In this document: in pieces, positions 9,443 to 17,787 of the stretch
Layout of the letters: each line of letters opens with the position of its first letter
Position numbering within the stretch: the stretch's first letter is position 1
Notes under the pieces: generated by a model
Told to the model about the DNA's origin: nothing
Databases searched by the model: none
The model's input: the letters and a program-made list of their open reading frames with translations, nothing else
Made by a program: the position numbers and the translations under genes
NCBI GenBank assembly: GCA_937899835.1
Contig: CALCCE010000023.1
Location: forward strand, 1-64,000
Source: an uncultured Flavobacteriales bacterium
GTDB taxonomy: Bacteria; Bacteroidota; Bacteroidia; Flavobacteriales_G; Salibacteraceae
Direction: 5' to 3'
DNA: 64,000 nt

Positions 9443-9760
9443 ATGAAGGAAATCACCGTACAGGAGCTGAAGGAGAAGTTAGACGCCAACGCCCCCATCC
9501 AGGTTATTGATGTACGAGAGCCTTATGAATACGATATCGTTCACATCTCTGGTTTGCTCATCCCCATGGGTGAAGTGATGAACCGGATAGAAGAGATCGC
9601 TAAAGACAAAGAAGTAGTGGTGCATTGCCGCAGTGGAAAACGTTCGGCTGCGGTGATCGATGCCTTGGAACGCATGCACGGCTACGACAACCTGTACAAC
9701 CTGAAAGGTGGCATTTTGGCTTATGCAGCCGAAATCGATCCCTCACTTCCCACCTACTGA
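9443..9760 (+). CDS. Single-domain rhodanese-like protein
   Basis: The 105-residue cytoplasmic protein is one rhodanese domain: 'VIDVREPYEYDIVHI' at 21-35 and the active-site loop 'VHCRSGKRS' with C62. The six-residue loop CRSGKR is typical of sulfurtransferases acting on small sulfur donors such as thiosulfate. It lies between the phosphosulfolactate synthase and DUF368 genes in one operon; a sulfur-carrier or sulfite-supply role for the neighbour enzyme is possible but only inferred from position. Confidence 0.9.
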   Translation: MKEITVQELKEKLDANAPIQVIDVREPYEYDIVHISGLLIPMGEVMNRIEEIAKDKEVVVHCRSGKRSAAVIDALERMHGYDNLYNLKGGILAYAAEIDPSLPTY

Positions 9761-9796
9761 GCAGGCTTTGCCGCCCAAAAGGAAGCGCTTACCCTC

Positions 9797-10774
9797 ATGA
9801 AACGTACCTTAAAGGACTACCTCCTGCTTTTGCTGAAAGGCATGGCCATGGGAGCGGCCGATGTGGTACCCGGAGTATCCGGTGGCACCATTGCGTTCAT
9901 CTCTGGCATCTATGAAGAATTTCTAAACTCGCTAAAGTCCATCAACCTCGATGCTTTCAAAGCTTTGAAAACCGGTGGCATACCAGGAGTTTGGAAACAC
10001 GTCAACGGTAATTTTCTGCTGGCCCTGTTCCTTGGAATTGGCATCAGTTTGGTCAGTTTGGCCAAGGTCTTTACCTACTTGTTGGAGCACCAACCGGTAT
10101 TGGTTTGGGCCTTTTTCTTTGGGCTTATTTTGGCGAGTGTGTTTTTTGTAGGGCGCATTGTCCGAAAATGGAACGCCCTCAATGCCGTTGCTGTACTGAT
10201 CGGTGCGGTAATCGCCTGGGTACTGACCGGCCTTCCCTCCTTTCCAGGTAATGATGCGTATTGGTATGTTTTTCTTTCAGGATTGGTGGCCATTTGTGCC
10301 ATGATCCTTCCCGGAATCAGTGGGAGTTTCATTTTGCTTATTCTCGGTTCCTACCAATTCATTTTAGGATCGTTAAAGGATTTCAAGGTGGCCATCATTG
10401 CCGTTTTTATGGCGGGTTGCGTCACCGGATTGCTTTCTTTCAGCCGCTTGTTGTCTTGGTTGTTCAAGCGCTACCACGATTTTACGGTAGCCATCCTCAC
10501 TGGATTTCTCATCGGTTCTTTGCGCAAAATCTGGCCTTGGAAACACGTAGAAGAGATCTATGTGAAACACGCCGGCGAACCCGACGAAGAGGTGATTCAT
10601 CTGGTGGAGACCAATGTATTGCCCGGTGGGTACGATCTTCCACAAGTTACTGGTGAGCAAATCACCGGCTATACCTCTACCGACCCACAATTGTTGTTTG
10701 CCATCGGTTGCGCCCTGGTTGGCTTCGTCATCATTTTTGGCCTGGAACGTTTGGCAGTATCCAAAACCGATTAA
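9797..10774 (+). CDS. DUF368 membrane protein, polyprenyl-phosphate transporter (PopT-like)
   Basis: The 325-residue multi-spanning protein carries the two hallmark re-entrant motifs of DUF368: 'ADVVPGVSGGTIAFISG' near residue 18 and 'MILPGISGSFILLILGSY' near residue 172, one in each pseudo-repeated half. Members of this family have been shown in other bacteria to return undecaprenyl phosphate across the cytoplasmic membrane for reuse in cell-wall and surface-glycan synthesis. The stop is directly followed by the aroE ATG (TAAATG). Confidence 0.9.
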   Translation: MKRTLKDYLLLLLKGMAMGAADVVPGVSGGTIAFISGIYEEFLNSLKSINLDAFKALKTGGIPGVWKHVNGNFLLALFLGIGISLVSLAKVFTYLLEHQPVLVWAFFFGLILASVFFVGRIVRKWNALNAVAVLIGAVIAWVLTGLPSFPGNDAYWYVFLSGLVAICAMILPGISGSFILLILGSYQFILGSLKDFKVAIIAVFMAGCVTGLLSFSRLLSWLFKRYHDFTVAILTGFLIGSLRKIWPWKHVEEIYVKHAGEPDEEVIHLVETNVLPGGYDLPQVTGEQITGYTSTDPQLLFAIGCALVGFVIIFGLERLAVSKTD

Positions 10775-11512
10775 ATGGCAGAATTTGGCCTCATCGGTTA
10801 TCCTTTAGAGCACTCGTTTTCTCCCGGTTGGTTTGCCAAAAAATTCCAGCGCGAAGGAATTACCCATCACCAATACCGCGCTTTCCCCTTGGTGCGCATA
10901 CAAGATTTCAGCGACCTGGTGAGGCGACACCCCGATTTAGCTGGTCTCAATGTCACCATTCCCTACAAGCAACTCATCATTCCCTTCCTCGATCGGCTTT
11001 CGCCAGAGGCCATTGCGGTGAGTGCAGTCAATACGCTGGCGCGAGAAAAAGGCGAATGGGTGGGATATAACACCGACATTATTGGTTTTCGCGAAACTCT
11101 GAAGCCCCTATTAAAGACCCATCATCGGCATGCCCTCATCCTGGGTTCTGGTGGCGCCTCATTGGCCGTAGGGTTTGTACTCGACCAATTGGGCATCGAA
11201 TACCGGGTGGTTTCCCGAACCCCTTTCAACAATCAGTTGGCCTACGATGCGCTGGATGCGGTAAGCATGGACTACTACTCCGTAATTATCAATACCACTC
11301 CGGTAGGCATGTTTCCGCACGTGAACCACGCCCCAACCATTCCCTACCCGGCCATTGGACCACAGCATTTACTGTACGATTTGGTTTATAACCCAGCGGA
11401 AACCCAATTTTTACAAAAGGGGAAAGCACAGGGTGCACAAGTAGTGAACGGTTTGGGAATGCTGGAAATGCAGGCAGAAGCTTCCTGGGATATTTGGAAC
11501 GCCAACCTTTAA
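10775..11512 (+). CDS. aroE: Shikimate dehydrogenase
   Basis: The 245-residue enzyme reduces 3-dehydroshikimate to shikimate with NADPH in aromatic amino-acid synthesis. The substrate site is seen in 'HSFSPGWF' (usually SxSP), the catalytic lysine in 'NVTIPYKQ', and the aspartate in 'NTDIIGF'; the nucleotide fold shows 'LGSGGAS'. It is slightly shorter than E. coli AroE (272) but complete, ending with the usual 'GLGMLEMQAEASWDIW' helix region. Last gene of the 7.2-11.5 kb operon, touching the DUF368 gene. The other shikimate-pathway gene here, aroQ, lies at 38 kb. Confidence 0.95.
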   Translation: MAEFGLIGYPLEHSFSPGWFAKKFQREGITHHQYRAFPLVRIQDFSDLVRRHPDLAGLNVTIPYKQLIIPFLDRLSPEAIAVSAVNTLAREKGEWVGYNTDIIGFRETLKPLLKTHHRHALILGSGGASLAVGFVLDQLGIEYRVVSRTPFNNQLAYDALDAVSMDYYSVIINTTPVGMFPHVNHAPTIPYPAIGPQHLLYDLVYNPAETQFLQKGKAQGAQVVNGLGMLEMQAEASWDIWNANL

Positions 11513-11778
11513 CGCAACTTTTCGGTCAACTCCTGGATATCAATGTGATCCAGGTAGTTATGTAAGGTACGGTCAGAATTTACCGGCTCTATCCAATAGA
11601 TTTGGCTAAGGCCCAAGCGCTGCCACACTTCTACGTAGAATTCTTCGATGAAAAAGAGGTGAACATGGTAAGAATCGAACATGCGTGAACCGATGAATTC
11701 TCCTCCCCGTTTTAACCGGCGGTACTTTTCGTTAAGCGAAAGCTTCTTGAATTCTTTTTTGGTCAGCGACTCTGCCAT
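11509..11778 (-). CDS. Small conserved-looking protein of unknown function
   Basis: The 89-residue product starts MAESLTKKEFKKLSLNEKYR and is charged at both ends with an aromatic-rich middle ('YHVHLFFIEEFYVEVWQRLG'). No signal peptide or membrane helix is seen. It is convergent with aroE, the two stop codons overlapping by four bases, and it follows a 54-codon gene on the same strand after 9 bases, so the two are probably co-transcribed. I do not recognise the family. Confidence 0.75.
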   Translation of the reverse strand: MAESLTKKEFKKLSLNEKYRRLKRGGEFIGSRMFDSYHVHLFFIEEFYVEVWQRLGLSQIYWIEPVNSDRTLHNYLDHIDIQELTEKLR

Positions 11779-11787
11779 GGTGGTGGC

Positions 11788-11952
11788 TTAGAATACGAAC
11801 TTGATGAGCATTATAATGAGGCAAATCAAGAACATAAAAATGGAAATCCGATTGATGCCGTGCATCATTCGCAAGTTGAAATTCTTATTGCCTGTAGACT
11901 TGCGAAATGGAGCCGTGATATCAAGGTATCCGATGATCTTTTTGAACAGCAT
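11788..11952 (-). CDS. DUF6728-like small membrane protein (54 residues)
   Basis: This gene is below the usual length cut-off. It reads MLFKKIIGYLDITAPFRKST and continues to a strongly patterned 'NFNLRMMHGINRISIFMF' followed by one membrane helix ('LICLIIMLIKFVF'), ending in TAA. The 'NLRMMHGINRISI' block is, from memory, the signature of the Bacteroidota DUF6728 family. The opposite-strand reading of the same DNA (11801-12007) has no such pattern. It precedes the 89-residue gene by 9 bases. Function unknown; the single helix suggests an inner-membrane accessory subunit. Confidence 0.7.
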   Translation of the reverse strand: MLFKKIIGYLDITAPFRKSTGNKNFNLRMMHGINRISIFMFLICLIIMLIKFVF

Positions 11953-12066
11953 AAAATCCTTTCAACTGAAACGGTTGGCCTTCGAAAAAGTTCAACCAAA
12001 TTGTTGAAACAAAGAAAGTAAAAAGTTGGCTTCGCAACGCATGACTATTGGTTGAAATCAAAGGGG

Positions 12067-12074
12067 TAGTTTTG
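12067..12074 (+). promoter_or_regulatory. Candidate -7 box for uvrB
   Basis: TAGTTTTG matches TAnnTTTG exactly and lies 22 bases before the chosen uvrB ATG. A TTGGTTG about 17 bases upstream could act as the -33 element, at slightly short spacing. Confidence 0.4.
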
Positions 12075-12095
12075 CAGGAAATCAGCTGCTTTAAC

Positions 12096-14123
12096 ATGGA
12101 ATTTGAACTCACTTCTGAATTTGAACCAACCGGCGACCAACCCGAGGCCATTCGCCAATTGTCGGAAGGTGTGGTGAACGGTGTTCCACACCAGGTTTTG
12201 CTGGGGGTAACGGGCTCTGGAAAAACCTTTACGGCCGCCAACATCATACAGCAAGTGCAGCGCCCAACCCTGGTCTTGAGCCACAACAAGACCCTTGCAG
12301 CGCAGCTTTATGGCGAGTTCAAGCAGTTCTTCCCTAACAATGCGGTGGAGTATTTCGTGTCTTACTACGATTACTACCAGCCAGAGGCCTACATGCCCAC
12401 CTCCGATACCTACATCGAAAAAGACCTGAGCATCAACGATGAGATCGAGAAGTTGCGCCTGAGCACCACCTCTTCCCTGCTCTCGGGCCGCCGAGACGTT
12501 ATTGTTGTTTCCTCGGTTTCCTGCATTTACGGTATGGGCAACCCCGAGGAGTACAACGAAAATGTGATCGATGTGCACAAAGGGCAAGTGATAAGCCGCA
12601 ACCGTTTTTTGCACAGCTTGGTAGAAAGCCTGTATTCGCGCACCACCACCGATTTCAAACGTGGCACCTTTCGGGTGAAAGGAGATACGGTAGATGTTTA
12701 CCTCGCGTATGCTGATTTTGCCTTTCGCATTCACTTTTGGGGTGATGAGGTAGAAGAAATTGAATCCATCGACCCGATCAACAACCACAAACTCGACCAG
12801 CATACCGCCGTGCGGATATATCCAGCCAACCTGTTTGTGACCACACCGGACACTATGAAGCGCTCGATGATCGAGATTCAAAGTGATTTGCAGGACCGTT
12901 TGCAGCAATTTCAGGGCGAAGGCAAGTTGCTGGAATCGAAACGACTGGACGAGCGGGTGAATTACGATTTGGAGATGATGCGGGAACTGGGTTACTGTTC
13001 GGGTATTGAGAACTACTCGCGCTACTTTGATGGACGCCGGCCCGGTATACGTCCGTTCTGCTTGCTGGATTATTTTCCGGATGACTACCTGCTAATGGTA
13101 GATGAAAGTCACGTGACCATTTCGCAGGTGCACGCGATGTATGGAGGCGACCGTGCCCGAAAAGTGAACCTCGTGGAATACGGCTTCCGCTTGCCGGCCG
13201 CGATGGACAACCGACCACTAAAGTTTGAGGAGTTTGAGACGCTATTGAATCAGGTGGTTTACATCTCGGCTACTCCGGCTGAATATGAACTGCAAAAGGC
13301 CGAGGGCGTGGTGGTGGAACAAGTCATCCGGCCTACCGGCTTGCTCGACCCGGTCATTCTCATCCGCCCTTGCATCGATCAGGTAGACGACCTGATGGAA
13401 GAAGTAGCCAAACGTACCGAATTGAAAGAACGGGTATTGGTGACCACGCTTACCAAACGCATGGCCGAAGAACTGGCGCGCTACATGGGCAAATTGGGGA
13501 TTCGGTGCCGCTACATCCACTCCGATATCGACACCATGGAACGCGTGGAAATTTTGCGCGACCTGCGCTTGGGTAAATTCGACGTGTTGATTGGCATCAA
13601 CCTGCTGCGAGAAGGATTAGACCTGCCGGAAGTGTCGCTGGTGGCCATCTTAGATGCAGACAAAGAAGGCTTTTTGCGCTCGGAGCGTTCGCTGACTCAA
13701 ACTGCTGGCCGTGCTGCCCGAAACGTCAATGGAACTGTGATCATGTATGCCGATACGATTACCGATTCTATGCAAAAAACCATTGACGAAACCAACCGTA
13801 GGCGGGAACGCCAAATGGACTACAACGCAGAACACGGCATCACACCTACCCAGATTGTGAAGTCGACCGAATCTATTTTGAGCCAAACCAAGGTGGCCGA
13901 TGGTGCAGGGCCCACCCGCGAACCCAAAGCTTACATCGAGGAAGATCTTACGCCACTGGCAGCCGATCCAGTGGTGCAAGTGATGACTACCGAACAACTG
14001 CAAAAAGCCAAAGCGCAAACCCAAAAAGCCATGGAAAAAGCCGCAAAAGAGCTCGATTTCATCGAGGCGGCCCGCTTGCGAGACGAAATGTTTGCCTTGG
14101 ACGAGTTGTTGAAAAAGAAGTGA
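12096..14123 (+). CDS. uvrB: Excinuclease ABC subunit B
   Basis: The 675-residue protein is the damage-verifying helicase of nucleotide excision repair, working with UvrA and UvrC in the cytoplasm. It has Walker A 'GVTGSGKTF', the DNA-clamping beta hairpin '[17 protein letters not shown]', the DEAD-like box 'MVDESHVT', helicase motifs V/VI ('[17 protein letters not shown]', 'QTAGRAARN') and a C-terminal UVR motif ('[15 protein letters not shown]') for UvrC contact. A TTG at 12048 would add 16 unrelated residues; ATG 12096 gives the standard [15 protein letters not shown] start and the same length as E. coli UvrB (673). Confidence 0.98.
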   Translation: MEFELTSEFEPTGDQPEAIRQLSEGVVNGVPHQVLLGVTGSGKTFTAANIIQQVQRPTLVLSHNKTLAAQLYGEFKQFFPNNAVEYFVSYYDYYQPEAYMPTSDTYIEKDLSINDEIEKLRLSTTSSLLSGRRDVIVVSSVSCIYGMGNPEEYNENVIDVHKGQVISRNRFLHSLVESLYSRTTTDFKRGTFRVKGDTVDVYLAYADFAFRIHFWGDEVEEIESIDPINNHKLDQHTAVRIYPANLFVTTPDTMKRSMIEIQSDLQDRLQQFQGEGKLLESKRLDERVNYDLEMMRELGYCSGIENYSRYFDGRRPGIRPFCLLDYFPDDYLLMVDESHVTISQVHAMYGGDRARKVNLVEYGFRLPAAMDNRPLKFEEFETLLNQVVYISATPAEYELQKAEGVVVEQVIRPTGLLDPVILIRPCIDQVDDLMEEVAKRTELKERVLVTTLTKRMAEELARYMGKLGIRCRYIHSDIDTMERVEILRDLRLGKFDVLIGINLLREGLDLPEVSLVAILDADKEGFLRSERSLTQTAGRAARNVNGTVIMYADTITDSMQKTIDETNRRRERQMDYNAEHGITPTQIVKSTESILSQTKVADGAGPTREPKAYIEEDLTPLAADPVVQVMTTEQLQKAKAQTQKAMEKAAKELDFIEAARLRDEMFALDELLKKK

Positions 14124-14218
14124 CGCTTTAGTTTCCTGTGAAAAGTTCATCCTTGATCCTGCTACTCATTGCTGGCTACTGCTTCTGCTTTTGCTAAAAC
14201 GATGCGTATCTTCGGGTA

Positions 14219-15310
14219 ATGCAATGGAGATGGATATGGTTTGGCTTACTGGTGTTCGCACTCTGGGCGTGTGAAAAGGACAGTTCCCCTCCTACTGCTC
14301 CATCCAACAATCAACCCGAGACACAGGAGTTGGTACGCGCCTTAGACCTTTCCTACCTTCCCGAGATAGAAGCAGCCAATGTCAACTTTCTGGATGAGGG
14401 TGGCAACCCCGTTCAATTGTTGGCCTATTGCCAGGAAAGAGGTGTAAATACCATTCGGGTACGTCTTTGGCATACACCGGCAACAGCACATTCCGGGTGG
14501 CAAGAGGTGGAGGCCTTCTCCCGCCGGATTCATGAAGCCGGACTGCAATTGTGGATCACCCTTCACTACTCCGACACTTGGGCCGACCCGAACAACCAAC
14601 AAGTGCCACAGGCCTGGCAAGGTTTGGACTTTGCCACTTTGAAAGACCGGGTTTACGAGTACACCCAACGCGTGGTAGCAACCATGCAACCAGAATGGCT
14701 GCAAATTGGCAACGAGATCAATCCGGGGTTCATGTGGCCTTACGGCAACTATCCCGCCGAACAAGAACAGTTTGTGGCGTTGATTGCGGAAGCCTCCCGG
14801 GCCATTCGCGCCACCTCTGACCAAACGCAGATCATGCTGCACAGCGCAGGCCACGCAGAAGCAGATTTTTTGCTGCAAACCCTGCAAGCGGTAGACTACG
14901 ACTGCATGGGCATTAGTTACTACCCCAAATGGCACGGCAAAGATTTGGCACAATTGGCAACGAACCTTCAAAACCTTCACCAGAAGTATCAAAAACCAAT
15001 CATGATTGCCGAAACGGCTTATCCCTTTTCGCTCGGTTGGAACGATTGGACCAACAACATTTTGGGGTGGGAAAGTGATTTGCACCCCGATTACCCGGCT
15101 AGTCCTCAAGGGCAATTGGATTTTCTTTTGGGGGTACGCAGCACCGTTGAAAGTCTCGGCAGCGAGGTCGGCATGGGCTATTGCTATTGGGGTGGCGAAT
15201 GGGTGGCCTACAAAGGTCCTCAAGCCACCAATGGTTCTACCTGGGAGAATCAAGCCCTTTTTGATTTCGATCTGAAGGCGCTGCCCGTGTGGGCGGCTTT
15301 TCAGCCGTAA
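14219..15310 (+). CDS. GH53 endo-beta-1,4-galactanase, lipoprotein
   Basis: The 363-residue enzyme hydrolyses beta-1,4-galactan side chains of pectin-type polysaccharides. It has a lipoprotein-type signal with cysteine 18 (ALWAC; the W at -2 is atypical) then a Ser/Pro/Asn linker. The GH53 barrel shows 'VRLWHTPA', 'LHYSDTWADP', the acid/base E166 in 'QIGNEINPG', 'GISYYPKWHG' and the nucleophile E265 in 'IMIAETAYP'; 'YWGGEWVA' closes the site. It is probably tethered to a membrane surface. It stands alone, with no SusC/SusD pair or other glycoside hydrolase beside it, so it is not in a typical polysaccharide utilisation locus. Confidence 0.92.
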   Translation: MQWRWIWFGLLVFALWACEKDSSPPTAPSNNQPETQELVRALDLSYLPEIEAANVNFLDEGGNPVQLLAYCQERGVNTIRVRLWHTPATAHSGWQEVEAFSRRIHEAGLQLWITLHYSDTWADPNNQQVPQAWQGLDFATLKDRVYEYTQRVVATMQPEWLQIGNEINPGFMWPYGNYPAEQEQFVALIAEASRAIRATSDQTQIMLHSAGHAEADFLLQTLQAVDYDCMGISYYPKWHGKDLAQLATNLQNLHQKYQKPIMIAETAYPFSLGWNDWTNNILGWESDLHPDYPASPQGQLDFLLGVRSTVESLGSEVGMGYCYWGGEWVAYKGPQATNGSTWENQALFDFDLKALPVWAAFQP

Positions 15311-15470
15311 CTTCACCCGCCCGACACACTTCGGCTTTTACAAGCAGGCCTATTCCGATAAGATAAGATTGGACGGGCCAATCTTTAACCCCAATAACTA
15401 CCGGAACAACACCTTTTCGAAGGTGCGGGCAAAAAGAAAATGGGTGAAGCAACACCGTTGTCCAACGATG

Positions 15471-15878
15471 TCAAATCGTTAGGGATGTCCCAAGGACAGG
15501 ATCGCTTTTGAACGTTAGTCGTAGCAATCCGTTTTCATATTCAGCTACTACTTTTTCAGGGTTGATGTTTTGCCGCAATTGAAACCTCAATACGAAAGGC
15601 TGGGGTGTAAATCCTTTTTGAAAACAGGCTTTCCTTTTTCCTTGACAGCGGTGGATGTTGGGCGTTGCTACGGTGAGCATATTTTGGTGTACTCGGAGCT
15701 CAATCTCTTTTTCTTCTATTCCTGGCACTGCCAATTCAATTACAAAACGGTTGGGGCTCGCCGTCAAGTTCACCGCCGGAGTTTCTTGCACTTCTTCCGG
15801 CCGATCCGGCCAAAAATCATCTTCAAAGAAATCCCAGAAGTGGCTCCAGGTGGGAAAGCTGGTTTTGATAAGGGTCAT
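15471..15878 (-). CDS. Hsp20/alpha-crystallin family small heat-shock protein
   Basis: The 135-residue protein has a short N-terminal arm rich in Trp and Phe ('WSHFWDFFEDDFWPD'), an alpha-crystallin domain beginning 'VNLTASPNRFVIELAVPGI', and the late 'AEYENGLLRLTF' strand equivalent to the family 'A.NGVL.I' motif. The usual C-terminal I-x-I/V anchor is represented only by 'TSLTI'. Family members are ATP-independent holdases forming oligomers. The middle carries several Cys and basic residues ('HRCQGKRKACFQKG') that are unusual for the family. Confidence 0.88.
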   Translation of the reverse strand: MTLIKTSFPTWSHFWDFFEDDFWPDRPEEVQETPAVNLTASPNRFVIELAVPGIEEKEIELRVHQNMLTVATPNIHRCQGKRKACFQKGFTPQPFVLRFQLRQNINPEKVVAEYENGLLRLTFKSDPVLGTSLTI

Positions 15879-16067
15879 GATACCGGTGTTTTGGGTTTGA
15901 CTTCAACACAAAGGTGGCTTCATCTTACCGCTCCCACCATGATGATGGTCATGCTTCGCCCTGATTAACCTACGGAGAAAATATGATACACATCAGCTCC
16001 CGATTTTGCCTTAAGTGAAAGAGCAAAAAGGGCGCCAGCCAATTTAAAAGTTGGGGCCATTGCCCTT

Positions 16068-16075
16068 CAAATCTA
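16068..16075 (-). promoter_or_regulatory. Candidate -7 box upstream of hsp20
   Basis: Read on the minus strand this is TAGATTTG, an exact TAnnTTTG match. It would give an hsp20 leader of about 180 bases. It lies just before the start of the divergent AraC gene, so both genes would be controlled from the same 203-base spacer. Confidence 0.3.
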
Positions 16076-16081
16076 AAAAGG

Positions 16082-16978
16082 ATGGATATCTTTTGGTCAC
16101 GAACCGGCATCTACCTCATGTTCATCAAGCATCAACACTACGACCTGTTAAAGCACGTCATTTTAGAACGCGCCATCTTTCAGCCTCCTATCCATACGCC
16201 GGCCGATATGCAAAATGAGGCGTGTTTCCTCTACCTGGTTAACGGCCAATCAGTCTTGCACAGCCCTACGGAGACCATACCGCTTTCCGCCAATGAAGGA
16301 GTTGTCATGAAATGTGGCAATTACCTGAACCGCTACCTGAGTTCTGAAAGCGACTCGCCATATGAAGTACTCGCCGTACATTTTTACCCTGAGGTGCTGC
16401 GGATGGTATACAAAGACGAAATTCCTGTATTTCTCAAACAGGATATACAACCTACCCAGCGAATGGTAGAAAAGGTAAAAGTGGATGCCATGATGCGGCA
16501 ATACGTGGACAACTTGCGGTTTTATTTTGAGAACCCTTCCCTCATCAACGATGAGTTGGTGATCTTGAAAGTGAAAGAACTCGTCCTGCTGCTGGTCAAT
16601 TCTGATGAAACCGGTAAAGTGCAAGAAATTCTGCGCGACCTTTTCAATCCGGCAGTTTATAGCTTTAAGCAAGTCATCCACCAACATTTGTTGGAAAACG
16701 TTTCGGTAGAGCAGCTCGCTTTTTTAACCAACCTGAGCGTTTCCTCTTTCAAACGCAAGTTCAAAGAGGTGTTCAATGATTCGCCGGGGCAATACATCCG
16801 TACCAAACGCCTGGAAAAAGCGGTTGAGATGCTTAAAATCAACCATTTGCGTATAATGGATATTGCTTACGATTGTGGATTTAATGATGTAGGGCACTTT
16901 TCTAAATCCTTTTCCCAGCAGTACGGCTGCCCTCCGTCGGAGTATCGCGAACGGCTCCTGGACCAAAAGACCAAATAG
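16082..16978 (+). CDS. AraC-family transcriptional regulator
   Basis: The 298-residue protein has an N-terminal cupin-like sensor half (about 1-175) and a C-terminal double helix-turn-helix of the AraC family (about 195-293). The DNA-binding part shows 'VSVEQLAFLTNLSVSSFKRK' in the first motif and the diagnostic 'IMDIAYDCGFNDVGHFSKSF' then 'GCPPSEYR' in the second. A second start at residue 13 (MFIKHQHYD) is equally plausible. The next gene, a secreted SRPBCC protein 73 bases downstream, is separated by several inverted repeats and may be its target. Confidence 0.93.
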   Translation: MDIFWSRTGIYLMFIKHQHYDLLKHVILERAIFQPPIHTPADMQNEACFLYLVNGQSVLHSPTETIPLSANEGVVMKCGNYLNRYLSSESDSPYEVLAVHFYPEVLRMVYKDEIPVFLKQDIQPTQRMVEKVKVDAMMRQYVDNLRFYFENPSLINDELVILKVKELVLLLVNSDETGKVQEILRDLFNPAVYSFKQVIHQHLLENVSVEQLAFLTNLSVSSFKRKFKEVFNDSPGQYIRTKRLEKAVEMLKINHLRIMDIAYDCGFNDVGHFSKSFSQQYGCPPSEYRERLLDQKTK

Positions 16979-16984
16979 TTGAAC

Positions 16985-17045
16985 CTTTTGGCCAAAAGCT
17001 TCCAAAGGATCGGGGGCATCTTTGGGTTGTTAATAATCAACAACC
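16985..17045 (+). promoter_or_regulatory. Cluster of inverted repeats before the SRPBCC gene
   Basis: The 73-base spacer holds a perfect 14-base palindrome (CTTTTGGCCAAAAG, 16985-16998), an inverted repeat of CCAAAG with CTTTGG, and a 7-base-arm hairpin (GGTTGTT / AACAACC, 17025-17045) ending six bases before the ATG. They could be operator sites for the adjacent AraC protein or a hairpin that limits ribosome access. CATCTTTG at 17017-17024 is a one-mismatch -7 box. Confidence 0.35.
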
Positions 17046-17051
17046 TACCAA

Positions 17052-17633
17052 ATGAAAACCATTCTCAAATCGCTACCGATCCTTTTGCTGGCACAACTTG
17101 CCTTTGCTTCTCTTCAGGCGCAGCAAAAAGTACAAACCATTTACATTGAACGCATCATCGCACTGCCTGCCGAACAGGTATGGGCCATTGTTGGAGAAGA
17201 TTACGGTGCCATTGCCCATTCGCACCCGCGCATTGTTTCGTCCCAATATATCAATGGAAGTTTAAAAGCAGGCGAAGGAGCCGAGCGGGTGTGCAATTTC
17301 AACGAGAAAGGCACCCAATACCTGCGCGAACGCATCATGAGTTACAGTCCGGAGTCGATGACGTTGACCAACCAAGTATTTCAAGCGGGCAAATTTCCAG
17401 TAGATCCGGAACTGACTAAAGCGGTTTATAAAGTAGAAGACCTGGGAAATGGCACCTGCAAGCTCAGTTTCGATTTTCAATACCGTACCAAGCCAGCCAT
17501 GATGGGCAGCCTCATGAAAGGCCGGTTCACCAGCTTGTTGGAAGACTATTTTATTGCCGTTGAACACCACGCCAAAACCGGCGAAAAGGTGAACAAAGAA
17601 AATTTCAAAGCCATCAAAAAGCAGTATACCTGA
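17052..17633 (+). CDS. Secreted SRPBCC (START-like) family protein
   Basis: The 193-residue product has a clear signal peptide ('LLLAQLAFASLQAQQ') and then a polyketide-cyclase/SRPBCC-type fold: 'IALPAEQVWAIVGEDYGAI' at the start, 'GAERVCNFNEKGTQYLRERI' in the middle, 'CKLSFDFQYRTKPAMMG' and a long C-terminal helix ('LLEDYFIAVEHHAKTG'). The family forms a hydrophobic-ligand cavity; the ligand is unknown. Exported members are less common than cytosolic ones. It follows an AraC regulator and is followed by a strong terminator. Confidence 0.85.
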   Translation: MKTILKSLPILLLAQLAFASLQAQQKVQTIYIERIIALPAEQVWAIVGEDYGAIAHSHPRIVSSQYINGSLKAGEGAERVCNFNEKGTQYLRERIMSYSPESMTLTNQVFQAGKFPVDPELTKAVYKVEDLGNGTCKLSFDFQYRTKPAMMGSLMKGRFTSLLEDYFIAVEHHAKTGEKVNKENFKAIKKQYT

Positions 17634-17726
17634 AGGGCTACTTCATCAAATCTCCGTCCTCCAAGTTTTGGAGAATTGTTTCTGGATTGGCCACTTTTAT
17701 AATAAGGCTACTCCGGCCAATCAAAG

Positions 17727-17764
17727 AAAAAGGGATGTCTCCGCACGAAGACATCCCTTTTTTT
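17727..17764. terminator. Bidirectional intrinsic terminator
   Basis: A 14-base stem (AAAAAGGGATGTCT / AGACATCCCTTTTT) with an 8-base loop is flanked by A-runs and T-runs, so it can end transcription from both the SRPBCC gene (plus) and the giant surface-protein gene (minus) that converge here. Confidence 0.9.
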
Positions 17765-17787
17765 ATTGGTTTATGAAGTTGAATGAA

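Noticed and set aside
11801-12007. 68-codon plus-strand open frame
   Set aside because: The minus strand of the same DNA encodes the DUF6728-like protein with a recognisable signature; this frame has none.
14138-14197. 19-codon GTG frame (hydrophobic, Cys-rich end) before the galactanase gene
   Set aside because: Too short to judge, and no conserved pattern; could be a leader peptide but nothing supports it.
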